Shown here: positions 23,488 through 34,370 of the stretch, piece after piece
How positions within the stretch are numbered: position 1 is the stretch's first letter
How the letters are laid out: each line of letters begins with the position of its first letter
DNA from: an uncultured Eubacteriales bacterium
Lineage (GTDB): Bacteria > Bacillota > Clostridia > Oscillospirales > Acutalibacteraceae
Reading direction: 5' to 3'
DNA length: 64,000 nucleotides
Assembly (NCBI GenBank): GCA_948823415.1
Contig: CAQKRU010000001.1
Coordinates: 1 to 64,000, forward strand
The notes under the pieces: generated by a model
What the model was told of the DNA's origin: nothing
Databases searched by the model: none
What the model saw: only the letters and a program-made list of their open reading frames with translations
Position numbers and translations under genes: made by a program

Positions 23488-25329
23488 TTAGGTAGTTGCT
23501 CTTTTAATTGTCAAATAATCCCCTGTATTTGAGCCAACCTCTGTGATTCCCTCAAAAATTTTAAACATTGCCTCAAATGCTGCCTTGTCTTCTTCTGAAA
23601 CTTTTTCACCTTTAAAATAAAAATCGTTGCCATTTCTTGTAGTATTTTTGCACACCTTATAAACATCTAGTATAACATTTTCTCGGCTACTTACTTTTAC
23701 GCTATCTAGACTTGTTATTTTCTTCTTATCAGTTGCATTAAAACTTTTAACTAAACTCTTTTTAGCCTCTTCTGCCGTACCATTTGATCCTGTACCATTA
23801 TATTTTACTTTCCCGGTTGAGCTTGTTGCTCTATCAAAATATATCCCCACAGATTCTTCGTTACTTCCATCTTCTGTTGTCGATGAAATTATCATACCTT
23901 GTACTTGTTTACCGCTATCAGACAATCTAAATGTTGCAGTATTCCCTACCTTTTTATATTCTCTATTTACCGCTACGTTACTTTCCTCTTCCTTTTCTAT
24001 GTCATTCGTCTCTTCTTTAAGGTCTGTAAAACCCTTTTCTTCCTTAATCTCAGGGTTCGCGCTTTCTACCTTGTCTGTGTTAATTTCTTTAAACTCTTTT
24101 GCACCCTCTTCAGCATTATTTTCTTCAAAATTCCAAAGATCCTCATAGCCTTCTATTGTACTGCCTTTTTCAGCATCCTTATTAACTTCTCCTACAGGTG
24201 ATTTTTGACTAATATCAAAAAAGCCATCATTCTCTTCCTTTGCCTCTTCAGCATTCTCTTTGTTTTCGTCTTCTTCGTTGTTTTCTATTTTATCTTCAAT
24301 ATTTTCTGGATTTGTAGCTATATACCCATCTATCAAACCTTTAATATCTTCTGAAGCACTAGTTGAATCACTAACAATCTCTTTTTTTCCGTTAATTGTT
24401 TCGTCTATTATATTAGAGAGAAAATCATCATCTTCTAATTCTTCAGACTTCTCTTTTTCTTCGGTGTTTTCTATATTTTCACCTGTTTTTTTATTATTTC
24501 TATTATCCACCTTAGAAACCAACTCAGCAATTTCTTCCTCTGTTAAGATGCTGTTACCATTAATCTTAGAAGCATTTATATTGTCTTCTTCGTTAAAATT
24601 ATTATTCTCTGTAGTTACATTGGTCTCACCTGCTGCCTTATTAAACGCAGCGTCAAAATTTATCAGCTTTTCTACTTTCGTCAAGTCCTCGTCGCTACTA
24701 AACTCTTCCCGATTATTTCCTACCTCATCAAGCACATTTGTTATATCGGTCCATACATTTCCTTTTGAATCAGTCGGTACTTCACTTACAGAGCTTAGAT
24801 CTTTTATCTGGTTATATACATGGTCAAATTTTTCCCTCGTAGTCATATTTTCGTTCTCAACTGAAATAGGGGTATAGTCTTTCTTTGCTGCTTTTTCTGC
24901 TGTCCTTGTATCAAAATTTTGGCTATAAGATGTGTCCGGTGTTGACGGTGCCACCTGTCCTCCTGATCCTGACCCACCGCCTCCAGATGTAAACCCAGAC
25001 ATTGCAAGTCCCGATGTACCCAACGTTAACAATGTTAATCCCATGACCACGCCTTGTTTAAAGTTCATGCCTCCGCTGACGTTTAGCAGATCATCATCGC
25101 TTAGCTCGCCCTGTTGTACCATGCTGTTTGTGTACTTCAAGAAGTCCTCCATGGTAAAGTCCAGCCCGTGCTTCTTTGCAAGCGGGATAACCTTCTTGCT
25201 TATTATTTGCTCGTAATCTACGGTCTCGCCTTTGTTTTGAATTTCATCCTTAATCTTTGCAATTTCTCGAGCCAGCTCCTCGTCTGATTTTACTAGCTCA
25301 AAAAACTTTTTCACGTTTTCTATAGCCAT
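23488..25329 (-). CDS. giant protein with an N-terminal Nif11-like leader
   Basis: ATG 25329 is preferred (AAGGAGTG at good spacing; the frame extends to 25350), giving 613 residues. Residues 1-87 match a Nif11-type leader: MAIENVKKFFELVKSDEELA, then FTMEDFLKYTNSM, and LSDDDLLNVSGG with the double glycine at 86-87. Next come a hydrophobic stretch (VVMGLTLLTLGTSGLAMSGF) and a Gly/Ser-rich linker. About 330 very acidic, low-complexity residues rich in Glu, Asn, Asp and Lys follow. The last ~150 residues look folded, with KQVQGMIISSTTEDGSNEES and KVKYNGTGSN. Ordinary Nif11 precursors end within about 40 residues of the GG. The leader may direct export and cleavage of a large secreted protein. 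Lys, Asn and Glu dominate, and base composition is more AT-rich than in neighbours. Confidence 0.75.
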   Translation of the reverse strand: MAIENVKKFFELVKSDEELAREIAKIKDEIQNKGETVDYEQIISKKVIPLAKKHGLDFTMEDFLKYTNSMVQQGELSDDDLLNVSGGMNFKQGVVMGLTLLTLGTSGLAMSGFTSGGGGSGSGGQVAPSTPDTSYSQNFDTRTAEKAAKKDYTPISVENENMTTREKFDHVYNQIKDLSSVSEVPTDSKGNVWTDITNVLDEVGNNREEFSSDEDLTKVEKLINFDAAFNKAAGETNVTTENNNFNEEDNINASKINGNSILTEEEIAELVSKVDNRNNKKTGENIENTEEKEKSEELEDDDFLSNIIDETINGKKEIVSDSTSASEDIKGLIDGYIATNPENIEDKIENNEEDENKENAEEAKEENDGFFDISQKSPVGEVNKDAEKGSTIEGYEDLWNFEENNAEEGAKEFKEINTDKVESANPEIKEEKGFTDLKEETNDIEKEEESNVAVNREYKKVGNTATFRLSDSGKQVQGMIISSTTEDGSNEESVGIYFDRATSSTGKVKYNGTGSNGTAEEAKKSLVKSFNATDKKKITSLDSVKVSSRENVILDVYKVCKNTTRNGNDFYFKGEKVSEEDKAAFEAMFKIFEGITEVGSNTGDYLTIKRATT

Positions 25330-25383
25330 TCTCAACACTCCTTTTTTCAAATTAAACCCTTTTAAAAATCGATATATGATAAT

Positions 25384-25412
25384 ATATTACTATAAAAATT
25401 TATTTTTGTCAA
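25384..25412 (-). promoter_or_regulatory. sigma-A-type promoter for the giant Nif11-leader gene
   Basis: On the minus strand TTGACA (25412-25407) and TAATAT (25389-25384) are 17 bases apart. Transcription would start near 25377, about 48 bases upstream of the ATG. Confidence 0.7.
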
Positions 25413-25441
25413 ATCTTTTTATGTTTTTTGCTGAAATTTTA

Positions 25442-25470
25442 TTGATAATTAAACATTTTTATGCTACCAT
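25442..25470 (+). promoter_or_regulatory. candidate promoter for the vanW-family gene
   Basis: TTGATA at 25442-25447 and TACCAT at 25465-25470 are 17 bases apart, about 175 bases before the start codon. The -10 is only fair. Confidence 0.4.
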
Positions 25471-25645
25471 TAAGTAAACTCGCGTTCTTGGCGTGGTAAA
25501 TTTTCACTTAAACCTAAAAAACAACTTAAAACGGACCCTCCTTCGATTTGTAGATTTTGCCCTGACATTAATTTGATCATAAATGGCCGGCATTATTAGT
25601 ATGTTTAGTTGTGAGTGCATAAACAGCAGTGGGGAGGGGAATTTT

Positions 25646-26944
25646 TTGGGAACTTTTGCCGACAAAAAGCTAAAATTAGGGCCAAAAACCCTTTTGGTCG
25701 CCGTCCCCTTGATTATAATTCTCTTTTTGGGATACACCCTCGCGGCGGCACATATATCGGCTCAGCTGAGCACAGAAAATTTCTACGATGGCACCATCGT
25801 CGGCGGCGTGGATGTCTCTGGCAAGAGCCGAACCGAGGCTATTAACGTTATTTATGAAAAGCTTAAAAACGACGAGCAAAACGTGAATCTCACCGTCTGT
25901 TGCGAAGACAAAAGCCTCACGCTGACTAGTCAGGACTTTACATACGAATATAATGTGGAAGATACTGTAAATTCGGCATACAGCTGCGCGCGAATTGGCA
26001 ATTTGTTCTCGCGCTACTTTGAGCTTTTGAGCATTAAAAATAACGCCGATAAATTCCCGGTTAAGACGACCTTGGAGCCAGAAAGTCTAAACCGGACCGT
26101 AGATTTTGTTGTGTGCAAGTTTGACGACCCCGACCTAGAGGCGCACGTCAAGAGTTTTGACCCAACGCGAGAGCCCATGTTTGTGTATAGCGAGGGCAAA
26201 GATGGGTATAAATTAAATAGAGACGAGGTTTTGCAACAGATTCAGACCTTTGCTTTGGCCAAAAAAAGCGGCGAAGTCTGCCTGCAAAAGCACGAATACA
26301 AAAACGACACTACTATTGAAGACGCAAAGGCTCGGACTCAGCTAATTGGCGAGTTTAAGACGATTTCTACCAACAACAATAACAGCAATCAAAACATGAA
26401 GCTCTCGCTGGAGGCCGTTAATGGCACGGTTTTGCGGCCTTTTGAGACTTTTTCTTTTAACCAAACTGTTGGTGACTCCAACGACCCGGCAAGAGGCTTT
26501 TTGCCCGGCGCTTCTATCTTGAACGGGTCTATAGTTATGTCGTACGGCGGCGGAATCTGCCAGGCGGCCACTACCATCTACGGTGCGGCCATTCGTGCCG
26601 ACATGACTATCATTGAACGCAAGAATCATCGGTTTAAGTCCTCTTACGTTCCTTACGGGCTCGACGCGACCATCGATTACAAGACCATCGACCTAAAATT
26701 TAGAAACGACTTCACCCATCCGGTCTACATTCAAACCACAATGGTCGGCAAAGAGCTTGTGTGCAGAATCTTTGGACCCAAAAGCCAGAACTTTGACACA
26801 ATAGAGGTTAACTCGTGGGTAGCAGCGCAAGAAAGCCAAGAAATTAAAGCCGAGGCCGAACGAATTTACTATAAAGGCGATAAAATCATCGATAAGAAAC
26901 GATTGCCAAATTCTGTCTATAAGCCAAAACAACTCGCCGCTTGA
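25646..26944 (+). CDS. VanW-family membrane-anchored protein
   Basis: The frame is open from 25583, but TTG 25646 follows GGGGAGGGGAA at proper spacing, giving 432 residues. An N-terminal helix (LLVAVPLIIILFLGYTLAAA) anchors an extracytoplasmic part. A domain resembling PG_binding_4 comes first (IVGGVDVSGKSRTEAINVIY). The VanW domain follows, with LRPFETFSFNQTVGDSNDP, FLPGASILNG, and MSYGGGICQAATTIYGAAI. The region DATIDYKTIDLKFRND is also diagnostic. VanW was named from a vancomycin-resistance cluster, but most members are housekeeping proteins of unknown function probably linked to the cell wall. No van genes are nearby. Confidence 0.9.
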   Translation: MGTFADKKLKLGPKTLLVAVPLIIILFLGYTLAAAHISAQLSTENFYDGTIVGGVDVSGKSRTEAINVIYEKLKNDEQNVNLTVCCEDKSLTLTSQDFTYEYNVEDTVNSAYSCARIGNLFSRYFELLSIKNNADKFPVKTTLEPESLNRTVDFVVCKFDDPDLEAHVKSFDPTREPMFVYSEGKDGYKLNRDEVLQQIQTFALAKKSGEVCLQKHEYKNDTTIEDAKARTQLIGEFKTISTNNNNSNQNMKLSLEAVNGTVLRPFETFSFNQTVGDSNDPARGFLPGASILNGSIVMSYGGGICQAATTIYGAAIRADMTIIERKNHRFKSSYVPYGLDATIDYKTIDLKFRNDFTHPVYIQTTMVGKELVCRIFGPKSQNFDTIEVNSWVAAQESQEIKAEAERIYYKGDKIIDKKRLPNSVYKPKQLAA

Positions 26945-27111
26945 TTTTTTGTTTGAATTTTGGTAAAATTATCGTGTGTGATTAAAATTTAAGGTGTACT
27001 TCTTTTTTTGATATTATCAATATTGTTAAAATTTAGCTTTTAGCCTGTCTTTTGTTTCTTAAAAAGTACAGCTGATCTGTTGTTTAATATTTATCTGCTT
27101 GGAGGAAACAA

Positions 27112-28137
27112 ATGAAAAAAAAGATCAGCGTTAAAGTAATTTTAAATACTGTTTTAGTTGTATTTTTGGTTTCTTTGTTTTTTTATCTTTGCTTTTCGGA
27201 TAATGGTCTTATTGACCTATTAAAGAATTCTAAAGGCTTTAACAAACCTTGGCTAATTATGGCTTTTTGCTGCCATTTGATTAATATTTTTATCGATATT
27301 TACTTGGTTTACAAGTTTACTGTTAATATGGACAAACGGTATACTTTTAAGAAGGCTATTCGCTCTTCTATGATCGGCCAGTTTTTTTCTGCCGTTACGC
27401 CGGGGGCCTCTGGTGGGCAGCCTATGCAGGTCTATGCTATGGCCGATCAAGGGGTAGATAGCGGGATTGCTACTTCGGCTTTGGTGCAAAAATTTTTGGT
27501 TTATCAGACGGTTTTGACTTTTTATAGTATAATTGCTATCCTAATTAGAATAGATTATTTTAACAGCCTTAATAAAATTGTTTGGTCTATTACTCTTACG
27601 GGCTTTGTTATGCAGGCTGTTGTTATTGCTGCTATTTTGCTTTTTTCTTTTAACCGCAAGGTCACTTCTAAGATTATTTCTGGTACTATGCATTTGCTCT
27701 CTAGCTTGCATGTTTTGAAGGATGTGGACGAGAAAATCGATCGCCTTAACGCTCAGCTGGTTTTGTTTTACGACGGAAATAAGGCTCTTTATCGAGATAA
27801 ATATATGTTCTTAAAGACTTATGTTTTAACCGCGGTTCAGCTTACTTCCATATTTATTGTTCCTTATTGTATTTATCGGGCTTTTCATTTGCACGGCGCC
27901 AGCATGATTAGCATGATTTGTGCGCAGTCTTTTGTTACTATGTCTTCTTGCTTGGTGCCGATTCCGGGTTCTTCTGGCGTGGCCGAGGGCGCTAGTTCTA
28001 TTTTCTTTAGCCCTTTTTTTGATGAGACTACCATCAAATCTGCTATTGCTTTGTCTCGGTTTATTACTTATTATTTTACTATTTTGATTTCTTTGCCGTT
28101 TTCTCGGTTTGCTAAAAAGAAAAAAGTTAAAAATTAA
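27112..28137 (+). CDS. flippase-like / LPG-synthase transmembrane-region protein (YbhN/AglD type)
   Basis: The 341-residue membrane protein has about eight hydrophobic helices and matches the flippase-like domain (TIGR00374) found in AglD and in the N-terminal half of MprF. Landmarks are IRSSMIGQFFSAVTPGASGG followed by QPMQVYAMADQG, LVQKFLVYQTVL, and VPIPGSSGVAEGASSIFF near the end. Relatives are thought to move lipid-linked or lipid molecules across the membrane. It has GGAGGAAACAA before the ATG and leads a three-gene group with a glycosyltransferase and a second copy of itself. Confidence 0.9.
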   Translation: MKKKISVKVILNTVLVVFLVSLFFYLCFSDNGLIDLLKNSKGFNKPWLIMAFCCHLINIFIDIYLVYKFTVNMDKRYTFKKAIRSSMIGQFFSAVTPGASGGQPMQVYAMADQGVDSGIATSALVQKFLVYQTVLTFYSIIAILIRIDYFNSLNKIVWSITLTGFVMQAVVIAAILLFSFNRKVTSKIISGTMHLLSSLHVLKDVDEKIDRLNAQLVLFYDGNKALYRDKYMFLKTYVLTAVQLTSIFIVPYCIYRAFHLHGASMISMICAQSFVTMSSCLVPIPGSSGVAEGASSIFFSPFFDETTIKSAIALSRFITYYFTILISLPFSRFAKKKKVKN

Positions 28138-28188
28138 TGGGCTTTTTGAGGGTTGTTTTGTAGTTATATTTTAAGGGGAGATTTAAAA

Positions 28189-29169
28189 TTGAGTTCTGTT
28201 AATCCAAAAATAAGTTTGATTATTCCGGTTTACAATATGGCGCAGTACTTGGAGGATACTTTGCAGTCGGTTTTGGCACAGAGCTTTACCGATTACGAAG
28301 TTGTTATGGTTAATGACGGCTCTACGGACGGGAGTTTGGCTATTTTAAAAAAATATGCTCGCAGATATGATAATTTTCATTTAATAGATCAAAATAACTG
28401 TGGGCTGAGTAAAGCGCGTGCTGCTGGAATTGCCGCTTCTTGCGGTGAGTACATTGCTTTTTTGGACAGCGACGACTTTTTGGATCCGGAATTTTTGGAG
28501 CAGCTGTATAAGAGTGCTATTGAAAACGACGCGGATATCGCTTGCTGCAATTATTATCTTTACTACGACAAAAGCTGCAAAAAGATTTATATGCCGTTTA
28601 CAGCCAAGACTGGCGTTTACTCTAACGAAGTCGCCCTTAAGAAGCTTATTTTGGACACGACTTTTCACTTTTTTATGTGGAACAAATTGTTTAAACGGCA
28701 CCTGTTTTTTGACAACGACGTGATTTTTTTTGACATGTACTTTGAAGATGTGGCGATATGTCCGCAATTGTTTTACTATGCCAACAAGGTTTCCTTTATT
28801 AATCGGCCTTTGTACTACTATCGCCGGCACCAGGGTAGCATTATTTCGCAGATTGACGCCCCTAAGACTAATGATTATATTAAGTCTTTGGGGATTATTC
28901 GCAACTTTTTGGAGCAAAAAAATGTTTACTCGAAGTATAAGTCGGTGTTCAAGATTTATGCTTTTCGGTTTAAAATTCAGATCGGATACTGCATTTTGAC
29001 GAATCATATTGACAACCTGAGCTTTGCGGATATCGGCGTAAACCTCAAGCGGGCGTATGTTGCGATTAATTCTTTTAAGAGCGACAAGTATATTCCGGCC
29101 AGCGAGCTGCCTATTTTGCCGTTTTATGTGGAGGCTCCCCGCCAGAACAGGAAGGCGCTTATTCGGTAA
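28189..29169 (+). CDS. family 2 glycosyltransferase
   Basis: TTG 28189 is the probable start because AGGGGAG lies before it (the frame opens at 28153), giving 326 residues. The GT-A fold is clear: KISLIIPVYNMAQYLEDTLQ, VVMVNDGSTDGS, NCGLSKARAAGIAASCGEYI, and AFLDSDDFLDPEF with the DxD metal-binding motif. The C-terminal part (YYYRRHQGSIISQ) is like capsule-type transferases that add sugars to lipid carriers or polymers. Donor and acceptor cannot be read. It sits between two flippase-like genes. Confidence 0.9.
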   Translation: MSSVNPKISLIIPVYNMAQYLEDTLQSVLAQSFTDYEVVMVNDGSTDGSLAILKKYARRYDNFHLIDQNNCGLSKARAAGIAASCGEYIAFLDSDDFLDPEFLEQLYKSAIENDADIACCNYYLYYDKSCKKIYMPFTAKTGVYSNEVALKKLILDTTFHFFMWNKLFKRHLFFDNDVIFFDMYFEDVAICPQLFYYANKVSFINRPLYYYRRHQGSIISQIDAPKTNDYIKSLGIIRNFLEQKNVYSKYKSVFKIYAFRFKIQIGYCILTNHIDNLSFADIGVNLKRAYVAINSFKSDKYIPASELPILPFYVEAPRQNRKALIR

Positions 29170-29196
29170 TTATTTTTGGAGGAGGAATTTTTAAAG

Positions 29197-30222
29197 ATGA
29201 AAAAATTTTTCAATTTAAAAAGTCTTTACTTAGTTCTCCTTTTGATCTCGTTTTTTATACTTATTTATTTTTGCGTCGATGACAATAACTTGGCCACGCT
29301 GCTTGGCATTATTCCTGCGCTTAACTTGGGCTGGCTCTTTGTTGCGTGCGCCTTGATGGCTGCGTTTTGGCTCATTGACGCTTATGTTTTTAAGCTTTTG
29401 ACGAATTCGGTTTATAACAAGGCCTACACGATACGCGATGCTTTTAGCGTCACTATGGTTGGCCAATTTTTTAATGCGGTTACTCCTTTTTGCCTTGCGA
29501 GTCAGCCTATGCAGATTTTGACTATGTCTCGGCAGCGGCTGGATGCTGGTCGAGCTTTTTCTGTCGTTGTCCGCAAATTCATCATTTATCAGGCGACTTT
29601 GGTGTTTTATCTGGTTTGCACCATGCTTTTTAGCTACCCGTTTTTTGCCGACAAAATCCCGGAGTTCATGAATTTAGTCATTTTGGGCTGCGTTTCGCAG
29701 TCTTTGGTCATCTTGCTGATCGCGTTTTTTACTGTTAAAAAGAATCTTACCTTAAAGCTGATTTCGCTCGTTTTGACGGGGCTTAGTAAGTTTAACTTTG
29801 TTGCGAAGCCTCTTGAAAAGATGCAGTATATTGAGGATCAGATGAATGTTTATGTTGAGAATAACCGGGCTATCGGCGAGAATCCTAAACTGAGCTTTAC
29901 GGCTTTCTTTTTGACGTTTTTGCAGCTCACCGCGATGTTTAGCATTTCTTTTTGCATTTACAAGGCGTTTAACCACCCCGGGCTCGACATTGTTGATATG
30001 ATCGCGGCGCAGGCTTTTGTGATGACTACCGCGGCCTATATGCCTTTGCCCGGCGGCTGCGGCGCTATGGAGAGTTCCTTTATTTTGGTTTTTCGCGTGT
30101 TTTTCGCCACCTGCCACATCAAGCCCGCCATGCTGCTTTGGCGCTTCATCACTTACTATTCTTGCATTATTTTCGGGCTTTTCTTCGCGGTTAACATCAA
30201 AAAGCGCGCTGTTTCGGCCTGA
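29197..30222 (+). CDS. flippase-like / LPG-synthase transmembrane-region protein, second copy
   Basis: The 341-residue paralogue of the protein at 27112-28137 begins at ATG 29197 after GGAGGAGGA. It shows the same landmarks in the same order: VTMVGQFFNAVTPFCLASQP, VVRKFIIYQATLVFYL, and MPLPGGCGAMESSFILVFR. Length is identical but sequence has diverged, so the duplication is old and the two may handle different lipids or act as partners. A terminator follows directly. Confidence 0.9.
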   Translation: MKKFFNLKSLYLVLLLISFFILIYFCVDDNNLATLLGIIPALNLGWLFVACALMAAFWLIDAYVFKLLTNSVYNKAYTIRDAFSVTMVGQFFNAVTPFCLASQPMQILTMSRQRLDAGRAFSVVVRKFIIYQATLVFYLVCTMLFSYPFFADKIPEFMNLVILGCVSQSLVILLIAFFTVKKNLTLKLISLVLTGLSKFNFVAKPLEKMQYIEDQMNVYVENNRAIGENPKLSFTAFFLTFLQLTAMFSISFCIYKAFNHPGLDIVDMIAAQAFVMTTAAYMPLPGGCGAMESSFILVFRVFFATCHIKPAMLLWRFITYYSCIIFGLFFAVNIKKRAVSA

Positions 30223-30251
30223 GTCCGCGCTTTAATTCTCTTTAATGCAGC

Positions 30252-30290
30252 AAAAGTACCGCACTATACCGCGCGGTACTTTTATTTTTG
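30252..30290 (+). terminator. Rho-independent terminator after the flippase-GT-flippase group
   Basis: AAAAGTACCGC (30252-30262) pairs perfectly with GCGGTACTTTT (30273-30283), loop of ten bases, followed by ATTTTTG. On the minus strand the A-run gives a second U-tract, so it may also serve spoVAD. Confidence 0.85.
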
Positions 30291-30311
30291 TCCTTTTATT
30301 GTGATTTTGCC

Positions 30312-31328
30312 TCACTTTGTGCCCGAGGTGATATTCACGAGGTGCGCCACTGCTGGGATGGTCTCGCCTTGCTGGGTTGAGGTTGGCGACATTAGTGCGC
30401 CGGTGGCCATGAACAAGACATTGTTTAGCTCGTGATTTTTCATCTTGTTCAAGATGTCCGAGCACAAAACCACCGCAGAACATCCGCATCCAGAGCCGCC
30501 TGCATGCACGTCCTGATCGTTCTGGTCGTAAATCATCAAGCCGCAGTCCTTGTGATTATCCTTCAGCTCGATGCCTTCTCGGGTTAACAGCTCTTTTAGC
30601 AGCTTGCTGCCCACTTCTCCTAGGTCCCCGGTTAAAATCAAGTCGTAATCGCCCGGTACTGTGCCGGTGTCATCCAAAAAATCCTTCAGCGTTGCCGCCG
30701 CTGCTGGAGCCATCGCCGCACCCATGTTGTTTGCGTCCTTTACGCCGAGGTCCACTATCCGGCCCACCGTTACTTTCGAGATCTGCGGGCTTTGGGCGTT
30801 CTCTCCCACCACCACTGCGCCCGAGCCCGTAACCGTCCACTGTGCCGTGGGCGTTCTTTGTCCGCCGTACTCTAGCGGAAAGCGAAACTGCCTCTCTGCC
30901 GAGCAAAAATGCGACGACGTCACGGCAATGCAGTTGTTGGCCGCGCCGGAATCCACCATTATTGCGGAAAGCGCCAAGGTCTGCGCCATGGTGGAGCACG
31001 CGCCGTACTGCCCCAAGAATGGGATGTTTAAGCTTTTGAGCCCGAACGTCGATGAAATGCACTGATTTAGCAGGTCTCCTGCAAAGATAAAGTCGATCTT
31101 TCCCTGCGCTACGCCGGATTTCTCTATGGCTAGGTTCACCGCTTTCGACTGCAACTTGCTTTCGGCCTTCTCCCAAGAAGCCTCCCCCAGAGTGGTATCC
31201 TCAAACGTTTTGTCAAAGGCTTTGCCAAGCGGTCCTTGCGCCTCTTTTTTGCCGCAGACTGCTGCATAACCCCGGATTGCCGGCTTTTTTTCCATTTCGA
31301 TTGTGTACTTTCCTATTCGTTTTGCCAT
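30312..31328 (-). CDS. spoVAD: stage V sporulation protein AD
   Basis: SpoVAD binds dipicolinic acid and is part of the SpoVA channel that loads and releases it from spores. The 338-residue protein has the thiolase-like fold of the family: FAGDLLNQCISSTFGLKSLN, IPFLGQYGACSTMAQTLALS with the conserved Cys, TSSHFCSAERQFRFPLEYG, and HAGGSGCGCSAVVLCSDIL. It is normally flanked by spoVAC and spoVAE; neither is in this window. A GAGG ribosome-binding site and a sigma-G-like promoter lie upstream. Confidence 0.95.
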   Translation of the reverse strand: MAKRIGKYTIEMEKKPAIRGYAAVCGKKEAQGPLGKAFDKTFEDTTLGEASWEKAESKLQSKAVNLAIEKSGVAQGKIDFIFAGDLLNQCISSTFGLKSLNIPFLGQYGACSTMAQTLALSAIMVDSGAANNCIAVTSSHFCSAERQFRFPLEYGGQRTPTAQWTVTGSGAVVVGENAQSPQISKVTVGRIVDLGVKDANNMGAAMAPAAAATLKDFLDDTGTVPGDYDLILTGDLGEVGSKLLKELLTREGIELKDNHKDCGLMIYDQNDQDVHAGGSGCGCSAVVLCSDILNKMKNHELNNVLFMATGALMSPTSTQQGETIPAVAHLVNITSGTK

Positions 31329-31369
31329 TTTTTAGCCTCTTTTCTGCTCTGACCTAGTTTTTCTCTATT

Positions 31370-31398
31370 TATTATTGGAAATTACCCCAAAACTATTC
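31370..31398 (-). promoter_or_regulatory. candidate sigma-G-type promoter for spoVAD
   Basis: On the minus strand GAATA (31398-31394) fits the forespore -35 pattern GHATR, and CAATAATA (31377-31370) is close to the sigma-G -10, with 16 bases between. It would start transcription about 35 bases before spoVAD, fitting forespore expression. Short motifs like these arise by chance in AT-rich DNA. Confidence 0.35.
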
Positions 31399-31491
31399 AC
31401 TTTTGTCGGCTTTTTTGTTAATCGTGGAGAAATTTTCTCGCACGCTCTTTTTGGACATTTTTTGCTTGCTTTTTTCGGTTTTAGAATATAA

Positions 31492-31842
<351 letters not shown>

Positions 31843-31891
31843 TTCGTTTTGACCTTTTGCATCGCGATACATAGCGGTTTTTGAAGTTTGA

Positions 31892-33550
<1,659 letters not shown>

Positions 33551-33569
33551 TCTAAATTTTTGCAAAAAG

Positions 33570-33615
33570 AAATCGGTAAGGCGCTAAAATTACGCTTTAC
33601 CGATTTTTCTGTTTT
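33570..33615. terminator. terminator of groEL and of the first secreted-protein gene (copy 1 of 3)
   Basis: AAATCGGTAAGGCG pairs with CGCTTTACCGATTT around CTAAAATTA, followed by TTCTGTTTTTTT on the plus strand. Nearly the same sequence, including the loop, ends the next two leftward transcription units at 34711-34749 and 35548-35588. So it probably belongs to the secreted-protein cassette and also ends groEL. Confidence 0.85.
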
Positions 33616-33645
33616 TTTCAATACTCTGTTAATCTTTTGTTAGGA

Positions 33646-34329
33646 TTAATAACCATTCTTTATACGAGCATAAGCAGCCTCAATCATAGCCTCATTATTG
33701 TTAGTTTCAGAATCATCATCCTTAATTATCAAACTCATATCAAATTTTTTAACTCCGGATTTTTCTTTTTTAGGCTCACTCTTAAACCAGTCAGCAACTT
33801 TATTACATGCCCATTTTGTTCCATTCCATAGCTTTTTAGTTACATACCCTGCTCCTATTGCTGAAAAAACATTTTTAAATCCAATTGTGTCTAGTATGTA
33901 ATAAGCACTTTCCCCAATGTTATATGCACTCTCACATAATAACTTTATTAAAAAATATATATCATAGCCTATATTTTTTATATTTTCTACGATCCATTTT
34001 CCCTCTAAAGTAATCTCATCTCCATGTGCTGCCCAAAAGTTAGTTATTTGCTCCTTTCCTTCTTTTAAAGAATTACATAATGGCGCAAAAGTTTCGGGTC
34101 TCTGGTCACAATAAATTATTGCAACACTAAGAAATAACAATGTTAAAAATATTTTTGATTCTTTACTATCTATGTAAACCTTATTAGCTTTCTTCTGTTC
34201 CTCTATTATTTGTTGTACATCTTTTGGAGCTGCAAAGCAATAGTTATTTGCTCCCACCGGCGTCAACAATAAACTCGTAGCTAGCACTCCCGACATAACC
34301 TTTTTACCAATTGATTTTACCTTTTTCAT
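33646..34329 (-). CDS. secreted protein with family signal peptide, 227 residues
   Basis: The longest of five related genes. Residues 1-~34 form a signal peptide: MKKVKSIGKKVMSGVLATSL, LLTPVGANN, YCFA, with probable cleavage after CFA. The mature part has a hydrophobic segment (IFLTLLFLSVAIIYC), an amphipathic middle with GYDIYFLIKLLCESAYNIG, and a basic stretch before an Asp/Asn-rich tail. No known domain is recognised. The start and signal region closely match the neighbour at 34768-35166, while the mature parts are unrelated. The gene has its own copy of the family promoter and leader. Confidence 0.75.
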   Translation of the reverse strand: MKKVKSIGKKVMSGVLATSLLLTPVGANNYCFAAPKDVQQIIEEQKKANKVYIDSKESKIFLTLLFLSVAIIYCDQRPETFAPLCNSLKEGKEQITNFWAAHGDEITLEGKWIVENIKNIGYDIYFLIKLLCESAYNIGESAYYILDTIGFKNVFSAIGAGYVTKKLWNGTKWACNKVADWFKSEPKKEKSGVKKFDMSLIIKDDDSETNNNEAMIEAAYARIKNGY

Positions 34330-34370
34330 AATACATTCTCCTTTTTTTTATAAAAATCCTCTTCTTACTT

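Noticed and set aside
25583..26944. Vancomycin-resistance locus
   Set aside because: VanW-family proteins are widespread housekeeping proteins; no vanA/B-type ligase, vanH, vanX or vanRS is present.
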